Shown here one piece after another: positions 1 to 11,770 of a stretch of DNA of 64,000 nucleotides (position 1 is its first letter; each line of letters begins with the position of its first letter). The DNA comes from Hamadaea sp013361475 (lineage in GTDB: Bacteria > Actinomycetota > Actinomycetes > Mycobacteriales > Micromonosporaceae): positions 459,284-523,283 of the forward strand of contig NZ_JBFAHM010000006.1 of NCBI RefSeq assembly GCF_040654195.1, read 5' to 3'. The position numbers and the translations under genes were made by a program. Below the pieces are notes generated by a model. The model searched no databases, had not been told where the DNA came from, and saw nothing but the letters and a program-made list of their open reading frames with translations.

Positions 1-294
1 GTTGAGCGTGTTGGCGAGGAACAGTGCCGCGACGAGCTGCGGGACGGTCGACAGGACCCAGATCTGGGCCGTGTTGCGCAGTGCGTTCCAGAAGCTGGAG
101 TCGGTGAACAGCGTGGTGTAGTTCGCGAGGCCGATCCACGGGTGGCTGTCCTCGAGCAGATTCCACTCGTGCAGCGACACCCATCCGGTGTACGCCAAGG
201 GAAACAGCCCGAAGCTCGCGAAGATCAGGAAGAACGGCGCGACGTACAGGTAGGGCGAGCCCTTGACGTCCAGCCGATAGAGGAACGACCGCAT
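1..294 (-). CDS. Sugar ABC transporter permease, CebF-like (5' part; gene runs off the left edge)
   Basis: The 98 visible codons give the N-terminus of a binding-protein-dependent sugar permease. It has a short basic start (MRSFLYRLDVKGSPYLYVAP), a first hydrophobic helix, then the usual 'WIGLANYTTLF' periplasmic segment and the start of the next helix. Members of this family form the inner-membrane channel for oligosaccharide uptake together with a second permease and a lipoprotein. The ATG is preceded by GAAGGAG at good spacing. A LacI-type palindrome overlaps the transcription start upstream, and the next gene is the LacI regulator, so this is probably the second gene class of a beta-glucoside (cellobiose or laminaribiose) uptake operon continuing to the left. 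The CebF name is by analogy; substrate is inferred from neighbours. Confidence 0.85.
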   Translation of the reverse strand, partial: MRSFLYRLDVKGSPYLYVAPFFLIFASFGLFPLAYTGWVSLHEWNLLEDSHPWIGLANYTTLFTDSSFWNALRNTAQIWVLSTVPQLVAALFLANTLN

Positions 295-316
295 GCGGCT
301 CCTTCGGGAGTGAGTC

Positions 317-330
317 GGAGAGCGCTCTCC
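317..330. promoter_or_regulatory. LacI-family operator GGAGAGCGCTCTCC, copy 1
   Basis: A perfect 14-bp palindrome lies between the -10 and the ribosome binding site of the sugar permease. The same palindrome occurs at three other places in the locus and, with one base changed at each end, in front of the GH55-like gene. The regulator encoded at 457-1509 is the obvious candidate ligand. Position just downstream of the -10 fits simple repression. Confidence 0.85.
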
Positions 331-335
331 GAGCG

Positions 336-364
336 AGCATGCTTCCGTTGCGCGGCCGTGTCAA
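336..364 (-). promoter_or_regulatory. Promoter of the sugar permease operon
   Basis: On the minus strand TTGACA (364-359) is followed after 17 bases by CATGCT (341-336), and the operator begins 5 bases further on. The spacing and -35 match a housekeeping (SigA/HrdB-type) promoter; the -10 is a fair match only. Confidence 0.55.
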
Positions 365-379
365 GGGGCGGGTGTGGGA

Positions 380-440
380 GCTGGATCAGGGTTTCGCGTC
401 GTATCTTGACCGAAGATTCGACCGGGAACGCTGATCCAGC
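380..440. repeat. Family A intergenic inverted repeat, diverged copy 1
   Basis: Outer arms GCTGGATCAG and CTGATCCAGC (380-389 and 431-440) enclose an inner ATCTT...AAGAT hairpin. It is the same layout as the better preserved copies at 24132-24187, 28808-28868 and 53778-53838. It sits just past the 3' end of the LacI gene, where it could act as a terminator. Confidence 0.75.
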
Positions 441-456
441 GCGGAAAGCGCGACCG

Positions 457-1509
457 TCAGGCGGACTGGCGCACCACGAGCGTGGGCTCGAAGACGACCG
501 ACGTCGTCCGCGCGGCGGGGTGCTCCAGGTGGAACATGAGCATCCGGGCCATCTCCGCCGTCATGTCCTCCACCGGCTGGCGTACGGTCGTCAGCGGCGG
601 ACGGCAGGACGACGCCGCACTGCTGTCGTCGAAGCCGACGACGGCCACGTCCTCCGGTACGCGTTTGCCCGCCTCGCGCAGCACGTGCACGGCTCCCTGC
701 GCCATCACGTCGCTGGCCGCGTACACCCCGTCGAGTTTGGGATGTTTCTTGAGCAGGCGCAGCATGGCCTGCTCGCCGCCCTCCTGGGTGAACCCGCCCT
801 CTTCGGCGGGCACGTCGGTGATCCCGTGGTCGGCCAGCGCGGCCCGGAACGCGGTCAGCCGGTCGTGGCCGGCCGGCATGTCGAGCGACCCGGCCACGGA
901 CACGACACGCTTGCAGCCGCGGCTCAACAGGTGCTCGGCGGCGAGTTTGGCCGCGCCGGCCTGGTCGACGTCCACGTAGTCGATGGCGGTCGGGGTGGAC
1001 GGCCGTCCGAACAGGACAGCCGGTGCCTTGGCCTCGGCGAGCTGGCGGGGCAGCGGATCCTGCGGATGCAGCGAGATGACCAGCGCGCCGTCGAGCTGGC
1101 CGCCGCGCAGATCGGCGATCAGCTTCCGGCGGGCGGCCGCCGAGCCCACCAGCGTCAACGGCACGTGTACGCCCAACGGAGCGAGGACACTGAGCGCGCC
1201 GCCGAGCACCCGGCCGAAGAAGGGGTCGCCGAGGAACCGGCTGTAGAACGGATCGTCGGAGGCCCGGTTCTCCGCCTCGGAGACCACCAAGGCGACGACA
1301 TCCGTCCGCCGCGTCACCAGCGATCGGGCCGCCCGGTTGGGGACATAGCCCGTGGCGGCCACGGCGTCCCAGACGACCGTGTGCAGCGCCGGATCGACGT
1401 TGCGGGTGTTGTTGACGACGCGCGAGACGGTGGCCCGGGACACGCCCGCCACCTTCGCGACGTCCTCCAGCGTCGGGGCGCGCCTCCCCGTGGGCTCTCC
1501 CAAGGCCAT
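457..1509 (-). CDS. LacI-family transcriptional regulator, CebR/BglR-like
   Basis: A LacI/GalR repressor of about 350 residues. The N-terminal helix-turn-helix and hinge are clear (TLEDVAKVAGVSRATVSRVV), followed by a periplasmic-binding-like sensor domain with the 'GFDDS' and 'PLTTVRQP' motifs typical of the family. I place the start at the ATG at 1509. An upstream in-frame ATG at 1545 would translate the operator itself (MESAL) and is not credible. An operator copy lies 20 bp upstream, which suggests autoregulation. Its neighbours (sugar permease, secreted glucanase, GH1 glucosidase), each with the same operator, make it the local repressor, likely released by a short beta-glucoside such as cellobiose or laminaribiose (inference). 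Confidence 0.92.
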   Translation of the reverse strand: MALGEPTGRRAPTLEDVAKVAGVSRATVSRVVNNTRNVDPALHTVVWDAVAATGYVPNRAARSLVTRRTDVVALVVSEAENRASDDPFYSRFLGDPFFGRVLGGALSVLAPLGVHVPLTLVGSAAARRKLIADLRGGQLDGALVISLHPQDPLPRQLAEAKAPAVLFGRPSTPTAIDYVDVDQAGAAKLAAEHLLSRGCKRVVSVAGSLDMPAGHDRLTAFRAALADHGITDVPAEEGGFTQEGGEQAMLRLLKKHPKLDGVYAASDVMAQGAVHVLREAGKRVPEDVAVVGFDDSSAASSCRPPLTTVRQPVEDMTAEMARMLMFHLEHPAARTTSVVFEPTLVVRQSA

Positions 1510-1529
1510 GCGGCCTTTATAGCACGAGG

Positions 1530-1543
1530 GGAGAGCGCTCTCC
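1530..1543. promoter_or_regulatory. LacI-family operator, copy 2 (autoregulatory site)
   Basis: Perfect GGAGAGCGCTCTCC palindrome 20 bp upstream of the LacI start codon. Because it is preceded by 'AT' it creates an artificial in-frame ATG start. Confidence 0.8.
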
Positions 1544-1556
1544 ATTTCGTCCGCCG

Positions 1557-1633
1557 CATGATCATTGCGTCAGCCATGCTGTTGAATCGGGCAAAATGCC
1601 CGCGGAAACAGCATGGCTGACGCAATGATCATG
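1557..1633. repeat. Family B intergenic inverted repeat, copy 1
   Basis: Two perfectly complementary 27-bp arms (1557-1583 and 1607-1633, starting CATGATCATTGCGTCAGCC) enclose a 23-base centre that itself forms a small hairpin (CGGGCA/TGCCCG). Related copies lie at 48642-48714 and 60804-60880. It is about 40 bp past the stop of the glucanase gene and may end its transcript before the LacI gene. Confidence 0.9.
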
Positions 1634-1675
1634 AAAGCGCGGGGCGCTCGGGCAGGAGCGCCCCGCGTACGGGAG

Positions 1676-5104
<3,429 letters not shown>

Positions 5105-5141
5105 GGGCGATCACCTGCCAAGGACGGGGGCAGCCGGAGTT

Positions 5142-5155
5142 GGAGAGCGCTCTCC
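5142..5155. promoter_or_regulatory. LacI-family operator, copy 3 (glucanase promoter)
   Basis: Perfect GGAGAGCGCTCTCC palindrome directly downstream of the minus-strand -10 at 5162-5157, thus covering the expected start of the glucanase transcript. Confidence 0.85.
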
Positions 5156-5156
5156 G

Positions 5157-5185
5157 TTCGTACGCTCATGTTTCGCCCTTGTCAA
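5157..5185 (-). promoter_or_regulatory. Promoter of the secreted glycoside hydrolase gene
   Basis: Minus strand TTGACA (5185-5180), 17-base spacer, TACGAA (5162-5157). It shares a palindrome with the opposite promoter: CCTTGTCAAG (5177-5186) and CTTGACAAGG (5196-5205) supply the two divergent -35 elements. Confidence 0.7.
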
Positions 5186-5196
5186 GCATCGATGTC

Positions 5197-5226
5197 TTGA
5201 CAAGGCACCGGATCAGGCGGAATCCT
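5197..5226 (+). promoter_or_regulatory. Promoter of the GH1 beta-glucosidase gene
   Basis: TTGACA (5197-5202) and AATCCT (5221-5226) with an 18-base spacer. A start about 7 bases later would fall at or next to the ATG at 5234, which would make the message leaderless; no convincing ribosome binding site is present. The -10 is weak. Confidence 0.5.
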
Positions 5227-5233
5227 CTGCTTC

Positions 5234-6640
5234 ATGAATGGAGAGCGCTCTCCGGCATCTCTGGCCGGACTGGCGGAGCAATTCCCGGCCGGCTTCTGGT
5301 GGGGGGCCGCCACGGCTGCGTACCAGATCGAAGGGGCCGTCGCCGACGACGGGCGTACTCCGTCCATCTGGGACACCTTCTGCGCCCGGCCCGGCATCGT
5401 CGCGAACGGGCACACCGGCGAACGAGCCGCCGAGCACTACCACCGGTACGCCGGCGACGTCGCGCTCATGGCCGAGATCGGGCTGACCGCGTACCGGTTC
5501 TCGGTGTCCTGGCCGCGCGTCGTGGCGGACGGGATCGGCCCGGTGACCGAGGCCGGGCTCGCCTTCTACGACCGCCTCGTCGACGCGTTGTGCGAGCGCG
5601 GGATCATGCCCGTCGCCACCCTCTACCACTGGGACCTGCCGCAGGCGCTGGAGGATCGCGGCGGCTGGCTCGAGCGGGACACCGCGTACCGGTTCGCCGA
5701 GTACGCCGAGGTCGTCGCGAACCGTCTCGGCGACCGCGTCGGCCTGTGGTGCACGCTCAACGAACCCTGGTGCTCGGCGTTCCTGGGCTACGGCTCGGGC
5801 GCGCACGCCCCTGGGCGGGCCGACGGCGCGGCTGCCTTCGCCGCCGTGCACCACCTGCTGCTCGGTCATGGTCTGGCCACCCAGGCGATTCGCGGAGCCG
5901 CTCCCGACTCCCGGATCTCTATAGCGCTCAACCAGGGGGCCGTCCGTGCGGTGTCCGGCGATCCAGCGGATCTCGATGCGGCACGCCGGATCGACGGGTT
6001 GCTCAATCGCGTCTTCACCGACCCGGTACTGCGGTGTGCGTACCCCTTGGATGTGCTGGACGACACCGCGGCCGTGACGGACTGGCGGTTCGTGCGGGAC
6101 GACGACCTGAAGGTGATCGGTACGCCGATCGACCTGCTGGGCGTGAACTACTACCAGCCCGACCTCGTCGGAGCCGCCGCCGAGCCGGTCACCGGGCCCT
6201 GGCCGTTCCCCAGCGCGGAGCGGGTGGCGTTCCACAAGCCGCCGGGGCCGGTGACCGCGATGGACTGGACCGTCGACCCGAGCGGGCTCACGGAGATGCT
6301 CGTCCGCGTCACCCGCGAGTACGACGTGCCGATCGTGGTGACGGAGAACGGCGCCGCCTACGCCGACGAGCCGGCCGACGGCCGGGTCCAGGACGCCGAG
6401 CGGACCTCATACCTCCAGCGGCACATTTCCGCGTTGACCGAGGCGATGGCGGCGGGCGTAGACCTGCGGGGCTACTTCGTCTGGTCGCTGCTCGACAACT
6501 TCGAGTGGACGCTGGGCTACGGCAAGCGGTTCGGCCTCGTCCACGTGGACTACGCGACCCAGCGGCGGGTGCTGAAGGACAGCGCCCGGTGGTACGCCGA
6601 TCTCCTCGCGCACCACCGGGCGACCGGTGCTCAGCAGTAG
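5234..6640 (+). CDS. GH1 beta-glucosidase (cytoplasmic)
   Basis: 468 residues, no signal peptide. It opens with the GH1 pattern 'FPAGFWWGAATAAYQIEG', and carries the acid/base in 'TLNEPW' (E177) and the nucleophile in 'VTENGA' (E371), plus the 'YFVWSLLDNFEWTLGY' C-terminal signature. It would split imported cellobiose, laminaribiose or similar beta-glucosides to glucose. It is divergent from the secreted glycoside hydrolase, and both promoters carry the LacI operator. The ATG at 5234 puts the operator inside codons 3-7; no alternative start fits better, as the domain begins only 16 residues later. Its end overlaps the convergent nuclease gene by 10 bp. Confidence 0.95.
   Translation: MNGERSPASLAGLAEQFPAGFWWGAATAAYQIEGAVADDGRTPSIWDTFCARPGIVANGHTGERAAEHYHRYAGDVALMAEIGLTAYRFSVSWPRVVADGIGPVTEAGLAFYDRLVDALCERGIMPVATLYHWDLPQALEDRGGWLERDTAYRFAEYAEVVANRLGDRVGLWCTLNEPWCSAFLGYGSGAHAPGRADGAAAFAAVHHLLLGHGLATQAIRGAAPDSRISIALNQGAVRAVSGDPADLDAARRIDGLLNRVFTDPVLRCAYPLDVLDDTAAVTDWRFVRDDDLKVIGTPIDLLGVNYYQPDLVGAAAEPVTGPWPFPSAERVAFHKPPGPVTAMDWTVDPSGLTEMLVRVTREYDVPIVVTENGAAYADEPADGRVQDAERTSYLQRHISALTEAMAAGVDLRGYFVWSLLDNFEWTLGYGKRFGLVHVDYATQRRVLKDSARWYADLLAHHRATGAQQ
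5240..5253. promoter_or_regulatory. LacI-family operator, copy 4 (inside the first codons of the GH1 gene)
   Basis: Perfect GGAGAGCGCTCTCC palindrome beginning at the seventh base of the coding sequence. If the mRNA is leaderless this is about +7, a normal repression position. Confidence 0.8.
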
Positions 6641-7260
6641 GTCAGCATCGTGCTCAGAGCGGACTTCTCGGTGCTGTCGACGGTGAGGTTGTAGTACCAC
6701 TTCACCTGGATCCACGCCCGGACGTAGGTGCACCAGAACGAGGTGAGCGACGGCTTCCAGTGCGCCGGGTCCTGGTCGCCCTTCGCCTGGTTCACATTGT
6801 CGGTGACCGCCCACAGCTCGGGACCGCCGAGATCGTTGGCGTAGGTCTGGCGCTGGGCCGTCGTCCAGGCCCACGCGCCGGACCGCCACGCCTCCGCCAG
6901 CGGCACCATGTGGTCGATGTCGATGTCGGCCGGATCGGTCCAGGTCGCGCCGTCGTAGGGGCTGTACCAGGAGCCCGCGGTCGGGTAGCAGCTGCTGTTG
7001 ACGACGACACCGGTGCCGTCCCGCTTGAGCACCTGCTCCCGAGTGTTGCAGGAGCCGGTGATCGTAATCCAGTGCGGGAACAGATCCCGATCGTAGGTGG
7101 ACTGGTGGGACTCGGCGGCCACGGTCAGCGCCGCGAGCCGGCTGACCGCGGTGGAGTACGACGGGATGTTGGGCGGGGTGGCGTTCGCGGGTGGCGCGGC
7201 CACGACCACGAGGACGAGGGCGACCGCCACACTCAGCGCGGTCTGAAGGGTTCTGCGCAC
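6631..7260 (-). CDS. Secreted HNH (DUF1524/GmrSD-type) nuclease
   Basis: 209 residues. The GTG at 7260 is chosen because GCAGGAG lies 7 bases upstream and it yields a clean signal peptide (MRRTLQTALSVAVALVLVVV..PANA). The mature part has the 'DIDHMVPLAEAW' motif (D116-H117) of secreted HNH endonucleases, followed by 'TDNVNQAKGDQDP', matching the N and second H region of the family. Likely an extracellular DNase that releases nutrient phosphate or damages competitors. It overlaps the end of the GH1 gene tail to tail. An upstream ATG at 7332 would add 24 residues before the signal peptide and has no binding site. Confidence 0.88.
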   Translation of the reverse strand: MRRTLQTALSVAVALVLVVVAAPPANATPPNIPSYSTAVSRLAALTVAAESHQSTYDRDLFPHWITITGSCNTREQVLKRDGTGVVVNSSCYPTAGSWYSPYDGATWTDPADIDIDHMVPLAEAWRSGAWAWTTAQRQTYANDLGGPELWAVTDNVNQAKGDQDPAHWKPSLTSFWCTYVRAWIQVKWYYNLTVDSTEKSALSTMLTYC

Positions 7261-7691
7261 GAGGGTTCTCCTGCCTGTCCGCGTACGCGGCCGGGCGGGG
7301 GTCTCCGGCAGGGGCGCGACACACGGATGCATTGATTGTGCGGAATATATAGGTCTTGCGCATCCTGGGTGGGTGCGCTTTCCGGTGAACTGCTCGCCGC
7401 GCGATCATGAACTTACGGTCGTGATCGACCGGCGTGCCGCGTCCGCCGGATCCTGATCGACTCCGTAGGTCCCTGATCGACTTTCCATCGATGCGCCACA
7501 GCCCGATTGATCAGTCGTTCGGGCGACAGGACTGTCGCGCCCGTGTCACGGATCAGGCTTGCGCTGTGGTGGCCGCGTCACGTGGGCAGCCGTTCGAGCA
7601 GGTCGCCATAGGTGATCACGGCGTTAGCGTCAACGAGCGGCGGCCCACCACATGGGAGTGAGGGGCCGCGACTCTCAGGAGGTATACCCCC
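7261..7691. other. 431-bp intergenic region between divergent nuclease and protease genes
   Basis: Holds the two divergent promoters. An AT-rich island (7341-7352, AATATATAGG) is the best -10 candidate for the nuclease gene. Several TGATCGAC/ATCGAC repeats occur at 7420-7475, and a small inverted repeat GCGACAG/CTGTCGC lies near 7524-7540. I see no coding sequence with support. Confidence 0.5.
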
Positions 7692-10688
7692 GTGAATCTC
7701 CAGCGCCAGGCGGCCCACCGGCTCGCCGTGGGCGCGCTCGCCGTGGTCACGATGGCCGGTTTGACGGTCATTCTGAACGGCAGCGCCACCGCGGCCCCGG
7801 GCGGCGCCGCCGACACCGCCACGTACATCGTCCAGACGGCCGGCCAGCCGATCGCCACCTACGCCGGTGACCGGACCGGCTACAAGGCGACCAAGCCGGG
7901 CAAGGGCAAGAAGGTCGACGCCCACTCCCCCGAGGCGAAGGCGTACGCCCAGCGGCTGACGAGCGACCACGACGCGACGCTGCGCACCGCCGGGATCAGC
8001 ACGTCCCGCAAGGGGTACGACTACCAGACCGTTTTCAACGGCTTCACGGCCCAGCTGACCAAGGCCGAGGCCGCTCGCCTCACCAAGACCCCGGGCGTGA
8101 CCGGGTTGTGGGCGAACGAGACCGTCCAGGTCGACACCGTCACCACACCGAGCTTCCTCGGCCTCACCGGTGACGACGGCGTATGGCAGAAGCAGTTCGG
8201 CGGAGTCGCCAACGCGGGCGAGGGCGTCATCGTCGGCGTCATCGACACCGGCATCTGGCCGGAGAACCCGGCGTTCGCGGCGCTGCCCGAGCCTCGGCCG
8301 GACGCGGCGACGATTGCCTCGAAGTGGCACGGCACCTGCGACGCCGGCACCACGGGCGCTCCCGTGACCTGCAACAACAAGCTGATCGGCGCACGATTCT
8401 TCCGGGGCGCCGGGCAGAGCTCGATCCAGCCGGTCGAGTTCTGGTCCCCGCGCGACTACGACGGCCACGGCTCGCACACCGCGTCCACGTCGGCTGGTAA
8501 CAACAACGTCCCGGCCAGCATCAACGGAGCGGCGGTCGGCTCGATCAGCGGCATGGCCCCGGCGGCTCGCGTCGCGGCGTACAAGGCGCTCTGGGAGAAC
8601 CCGCCGGGCTCGGCCTCCGAGGCGAGCGGCGCCGTCTCCGACCTCGTCGCGGCGATCAACGCGGCCGTGACCGACGGTGTCGACGTCATCAACTTCTCGA
8701 TCTCGGGCTCGACGACTGCGCTCTTCTACCCGACCGAGGTCGCGTTCTTCAACGCGGCTGCGGCCGGCGTGTTCGTCGCCGCCTCGGCGGGCAACAACGG
8801 CCCGGGTGCGAGCACGGTCGCGCACATCGCGCCGTGGGTCGCCACCGTCGCCGCCAGCACCCACCCACGGGGCAACCAGAAGACGGTCGTCCTCGGCAAC
8901 GGCGCCCGCTACACCGGCGTCGGCGTCGTGCCCGGCGCGGTCCCGACGTCGCCGCTGGTCGACTCGGCTGCCATCCCGGCCGCCGGGCGGACCGTCGCCG
9001 ACGCCACGCTCTGCATGCCCGGATCGATCGACCCGGCCCAGGCGGCCGGGAAGATCGTCCTCTGCACCCGGGGCACCAACGCCCGGGTCGAGAAGAGCCA
9101 GGTGGTCAAGGACGCCGGCGGTGTCGGCATGGTGCTGGCCAACCCGGCGGGCACCACCGGACTGGTCGGCGACTTCCACTCCGTTCCGACGGTGCACCTC
9201 GAAGCCGCCTCGGGCGGTGACGCCGTCAAGGCGTACGCGGCGACGCCGGGCGCGACCGCGTCGCTCACCGAGACCGACACCACTCCGGTCGAGGCGCCGA
9301 TGATGGCGGGCTTCTCCTCCGCCGGACCGTCCCTCGCGGGCGGCGGTGACCTGCTCAAGCCGGACATCACCGCACCCGGCGTCGACGTCATCGCGGCGAT
9401 CTCGCCGGCCAAGGACGGCAACAACTTCAACGCCGAATCCGGCACCTCGATGTCGAGCCCGCACATCGCCGGTCTGGCCGCGCTCCTCAAGAGCGCGCAC
9501 CCCGACTGGGACCCGATGACGATCAAGTCGGCGCTCATGACCACCGCCGGGCAGACGACCAACTTCGGCAACCCGATCAAGGCGTCCGACGGCACCGTCG
9601 CCAACCCGCTGAACTACGGCTCCGGGCACGTTCAGCCCGGTGCGGCGTTCAACCCCGGCCTGGTCTACGACTCAGGCCCGGTGGACTGGCTGGCGTACGC
9701 GTGCGCCATCGGCCAGGCGGCCAGCGTCGGCGTGGACTGCAGCACCCTGCCGGTGATCGACGCCAGCGACATGAACTACCCGTCGATCTCGGTCGGCGAC
9801 CTCGTCGGCTCGCAGACGATCACGCGTACGGTCACCAACATCACCGACCGCGACTCGAAGTACACGCCGACCGTCGTCGCCCCGGCCGGATTCACCGTCT
9901 CGGTGAGCCCGTCGGTGCTGAAGGTCGACGCCGGGCAGTCGGCCACCTACAAGGTGACGCTGACCCGGACCTCGGCCGCGCTGGGCGCCTGGGCGTTCGG
10001 CTCGATCACCTGGTACGACAAGGCCACGGGTCACCGCGACCACATGGTCCGCAGCCCCATCGCGGTCCGGCCGGTCGCGTTCGCCTCGCCGACCGAGGTC
10101 ACCGGCACCGGCTCCGCGGCGATCTCGGTGAAGGCCGGTTACACCGGTACGCTCACCGCGTCGCTGGCCGGCCTCGCTCCGGCGACGGTCACGAACTACC
10201 CGCTGACCACGAGCGGTCCCGCGTTCGTCTCCACCGCGCCGGCCGCGTCCTCGCGTACGGCGAAGGTGACGGTCACGGTGCCCGACGGTTCCATCGGCCG
10301 GTTCGGCACGTACGCGGCGGACTACTCCGCCACCACGGACATCGACGTCTACGCGTACAACGCCGGCACGAACAAGGTCGCCGGGCAGGCCGCCGACGGT
10401 GACTCCGAAGAGCTCATCACACTCGGGCCGGGCACCTACGACGTCTACTACGACCTGTTCGCCGGTGACACGCTCACCACGATCAAGGGTCACGTCTTCC
10501 TGCTCGGCACGACCGCGACGGGCAACGCCACGGTCAGCCCGGCCAGCACCGCGGTGACCACCGGGCAGTCGCTCTCGGTGACCGTCACCGGCAGCGGCCT
10601 CACATCCGGCCTGCGGTACCTGGGCCGGGTCACCCTCACCGACGGCACGTCCACGCTCGCGCGGCCGTTCGTCACCATCACCGGCTGA
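7692..10688 (+). CDS. Secreted subtilisin-like serine protease (S8) with PA and Fn3-like domains
   Basis: 998 residues. GTG start with AGGAGGT (7677-7683) 8 bases upstream. A signal peptide (to about residue 36) is followed by an I9 propeptide-like domain with 'YDYQTVFNGFTAQLT', then the S8 domain: Asp185 in 'GVIDTG', His259 in 'GHGSHTAS', oxyanion Asn in 'SAGNNGPG', Ser586 in 'GTSMSSPH'. A PA domain is inserted between the Asn and Ser motifs, and a fibronectin-III-like domain follows ('NYPSISVGDLVGSQTITRTV'). This is the plant cucumisin-like layout common in secreted actinobacterial proteases. A strong terminator follows directly. Likely an extracellular scavenging protease. Confidence 0.95.
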   Translation: MNLQRQAAHRLAVGALAVVTMAGLTVILNGSATAAPGGAADTATYIVQTAGQPIATYAGDRTGYKATKPGKGKKVDAHSPEAKAYAQRLTSDHDATLRTAGISTSRKGYDYQTVFNGFTAQLTKAEAARLTKTPGVTGLWANETVQVDTVTTPSFLGLTGDDGVWQKQFGGVANAGEGVIVGVIDTGIWPENPAFAALPEPRPDAATIASKWHGTCDAGTTGAPVTCNNKLIGARFFRGAGQSSIQPVEFWSPRDYDGHGSHTASTSAGNNNVPASINGAAVGSISGMAPAARVAAYKALWENPPGSASEASGAVSDLVAAINAAVTDGVDVINFSISGSTTALFYPTEVAFFNAAAAGVFVAASAGNNGPGASTVAHIAPWVATVAASTHPRGNQKTVVLGNGARYTGVGVVPGAVPTSPLVDSAAIPAAGRTVADATLCMPGSIDPAQAAGKIVLCTRGTNARVEKSQVVKDAGGVGMVLANPAGTTGLVGDFHSVPTVHLEAASGGDAVKAYAATPGATASLTETDTTPVEAPMMAGFSSAGPSLAGGGDLLKPDITAPGVDVIAAISPAKDGNNFNAESGTSMSSPHIAGLAALLKSAHPDWDPMTIKSALMTTAGQTTNFGNPIKASDGTVANPLNYGSGHVQPGAAFNPGLVYDSGPVDWLAYACAIGQAASVGVDCSTLPVIDASDMNYPSISVGDLVGSQTITRTVTNITDRDSKYTPTVVAPAGFTVSVSPSVLKVDAGQSATYKVTLTRTSAALGAWAFGSITWYDKATGHRDHMVRSPIAVRPVAFASPTEVTGTGSAAISVKAGYTGTLTASLAGLAPATVTNYPLTTSGPAFVSTAPAASSRTAKVTVTVPDGSIGRFGTYAADYSATTDIDVYAYNAGTNKVAGQAADGDSEELITLGPGTYDVYYDLFAGDTLTTIKGHVFLLGTTATGNATVSPASTAVTTGQSLSVTVTGSGLTSGLRYLGRVTLTDGTSTLARPFVTITG

Positions 10689-10703
10689 TTCCTCAACCCC
10701 ATC

Positions 10704-10740
10704 GGAGCGGCCCGCGAGGTTCTTCCTCGCGGGCCGCTCC
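10704..10740 (+). terminator. Strong terminator hairpin of the protease gene
   Basis: Perfect 16-bp stem GGAGCGGCCCGCGAGG / CCTCGCGGGCCGCTCC with a 5-base loop, followed by TCTTC rather than a long T run, as is usual in high-GC actinomycetes. Confidence 0.9.
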
Positions 10741-10770
10741 TCTTCGCCCAGCACGCTGCGGTGGTGGGCT

Positions 10771-10802
10771 TCCGTTGATCGCGGCGGACCATGATCAACG
10801 GA
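10771..10802. repeat. Short inverted repeat TCCGTTGATC / GATCAACGGA
   Basis: 10-bp arms around a 12-base loop (GCGGCGGACCAT). The loop string CGGCGGACCATGATCA is repeated at 10842-10857, linking this hairpin with the next one. Confidence 0.6.
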
Positions 10803-10850
10803 GGACTTGTGGGCTATGGCCCCGCGAAACCTCCGCTCATCACGGCGGAC

Positions 10851-10905
10851 CATGATCATGGTCAATTCTGCGTTGCCATCGCGACATGGAGATGACCATG
10901 ATCAT
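10851..10905. repeat. Inverted repeat ATGATCATGGTCA / TGACCATGATCAT
   Basis: Perfect 13-bp arms (10851-10863 and 10893-10905) around a 29-base centre. It begins with the TGATCAT string seen at the ends of the family B repeats, and lies between two convergent genes (protease, DHFR-like). Confidence 0.7.
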
Positions 10906-10946
10906 GAAATCTGGCCGGATGCGCCTCGCGAACCGTGGCCGGCGAG

Positions 10947-11540
10947 TCACTTGCGGACCTGGTACCGCAGGTGCGTGACCCGGTCGCCGGGAACGATCGA
11001 CACTGGACCGTCGAGCAGCACCGGAGCCGTCCCGAGGTGCTCGAAGAACGGCGTACCACTGCCCAGCAGGACCGGGACCAGGTCGACCCAGACCTCGTCG
11101 AGCAGCCCGGCGTCCAGGCATTGGCGCGCGATGGTCCCGCCGTTGACCCCGACCACGCGGTCCCCCGCGATCTCGGCCGCCTTGGCCACCGCGGCCTCGA
11201 TGCCTTCGGTGACGAAGACGAAGTTCTCGTCGGCCGGCGCCCAGCCCTCGGGGACGCTGTGGGTGAGGACGACGACCGTCCGGTCCAGCGGATGACGCCC
11301 ACCCCAGCCCTTGACCAGGTCGAACAACCGGCGGCCCACGACAAGTGAGCCGGTCTGCGCCACGTACGCGGTGAGATAGTCGGCGCTCGCCCGGCTGAGC
11401 TTGAAGGTCATGTCCGAGGCGGTCGGCACCTCGACGTCCCCGTTGAAGTACCACTCGAAGAGGTGATCGAAGCCGCTCTCGCCCGGACCGGCGATGTAGC
11501 CGTCGAGGGACATGCTCGCGCCGGTGTAAACCTTGCTCAT
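10947..11540 (-). CDS. Dihydrofolate reductase / RibD C-terminal family protein
   Basis: 197 residues with the RibD-C/DHFR fold signature: 'MSLDGYIAGP' at the N-terminus, 'GSLVVGRRLFD', 'VVVLTHS', and 'GGTIARQCLDAGLLDEVWVDLVPVLLG' near the C-terminus. Such stand-alone proteins are NADPH-dependent reductases of unknown substrate, rarely true DHFRs. Start ATG has GAAGGAG 8 bases upstream. It is monocistronic and divergent from the proline-rich membrane protein. Confidence 0.9.
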   Translation of the reverse strand: MSKVYTGASMSLDGYIAGPGESGFDHLFEWYFNGDVEVPTASDMTFKLSRASADYLTAYVAQTGSLVVGRRLFDLVKGWGGRHPLDRTVVVLTHSVPEGWAPADENFVFVTEGIEAAVAKAAEIAGDRVVGVNGGTIARQCLDAGLLDEVWVDLVPVLLGSGTPFFEHLGTAPVLLDGPVSIVPGDRVTHLRYQVRK

Positions 11541-11758
11541 CTCAATGCTCCTTCGGTGTCACGGTGCTTATACCCATGCGTCGGACGGCGCCCGCCGGAA
11601 ACGACACCCGCGCCAGACTTTTTCCCGGGTACGCCTCGCCAGGCGGCAGGCCCCGTCCACCAGGAGTCAGGGACACCGGAACCGGGTGGCAGGGCGCCGC
11701 CGCCGAGTCGAGCCGCGAACCGCCGGAATCGGCGACTCCCCGCGTACGCCGCTGGTCC

Positions 11759-11764
11759 TAGCAT
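11759..11764 (+). promoter_or_regulatory. -10 element TAGCAT six bases before ATG 11771
   Basis: TAGCAT followed by exactly six bases and an ATG: the layout of a leaderless actinobacterial promoter. Here the ATG opens a six-codon leader ORF. Confidence 0.45.
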
Positions 11765-11770
11765 CGGCGC

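Noticed and set aside
1510..1545. Upstream start (MESAL...) of the LacI gene
   Set aside because: These codons are the operator sequence itself. Similar MESAL starts appear wherever the operator follows AT, and none is conserved with the protein family.
5177..5205. TTGTCAAG palindrome as a second regulator's operator
   Set aside because: The symmetry is explained by two divergent TTGACA -35 boxes with correct spacing to -10 elements. A separate regulator is not needed, though not excluded.
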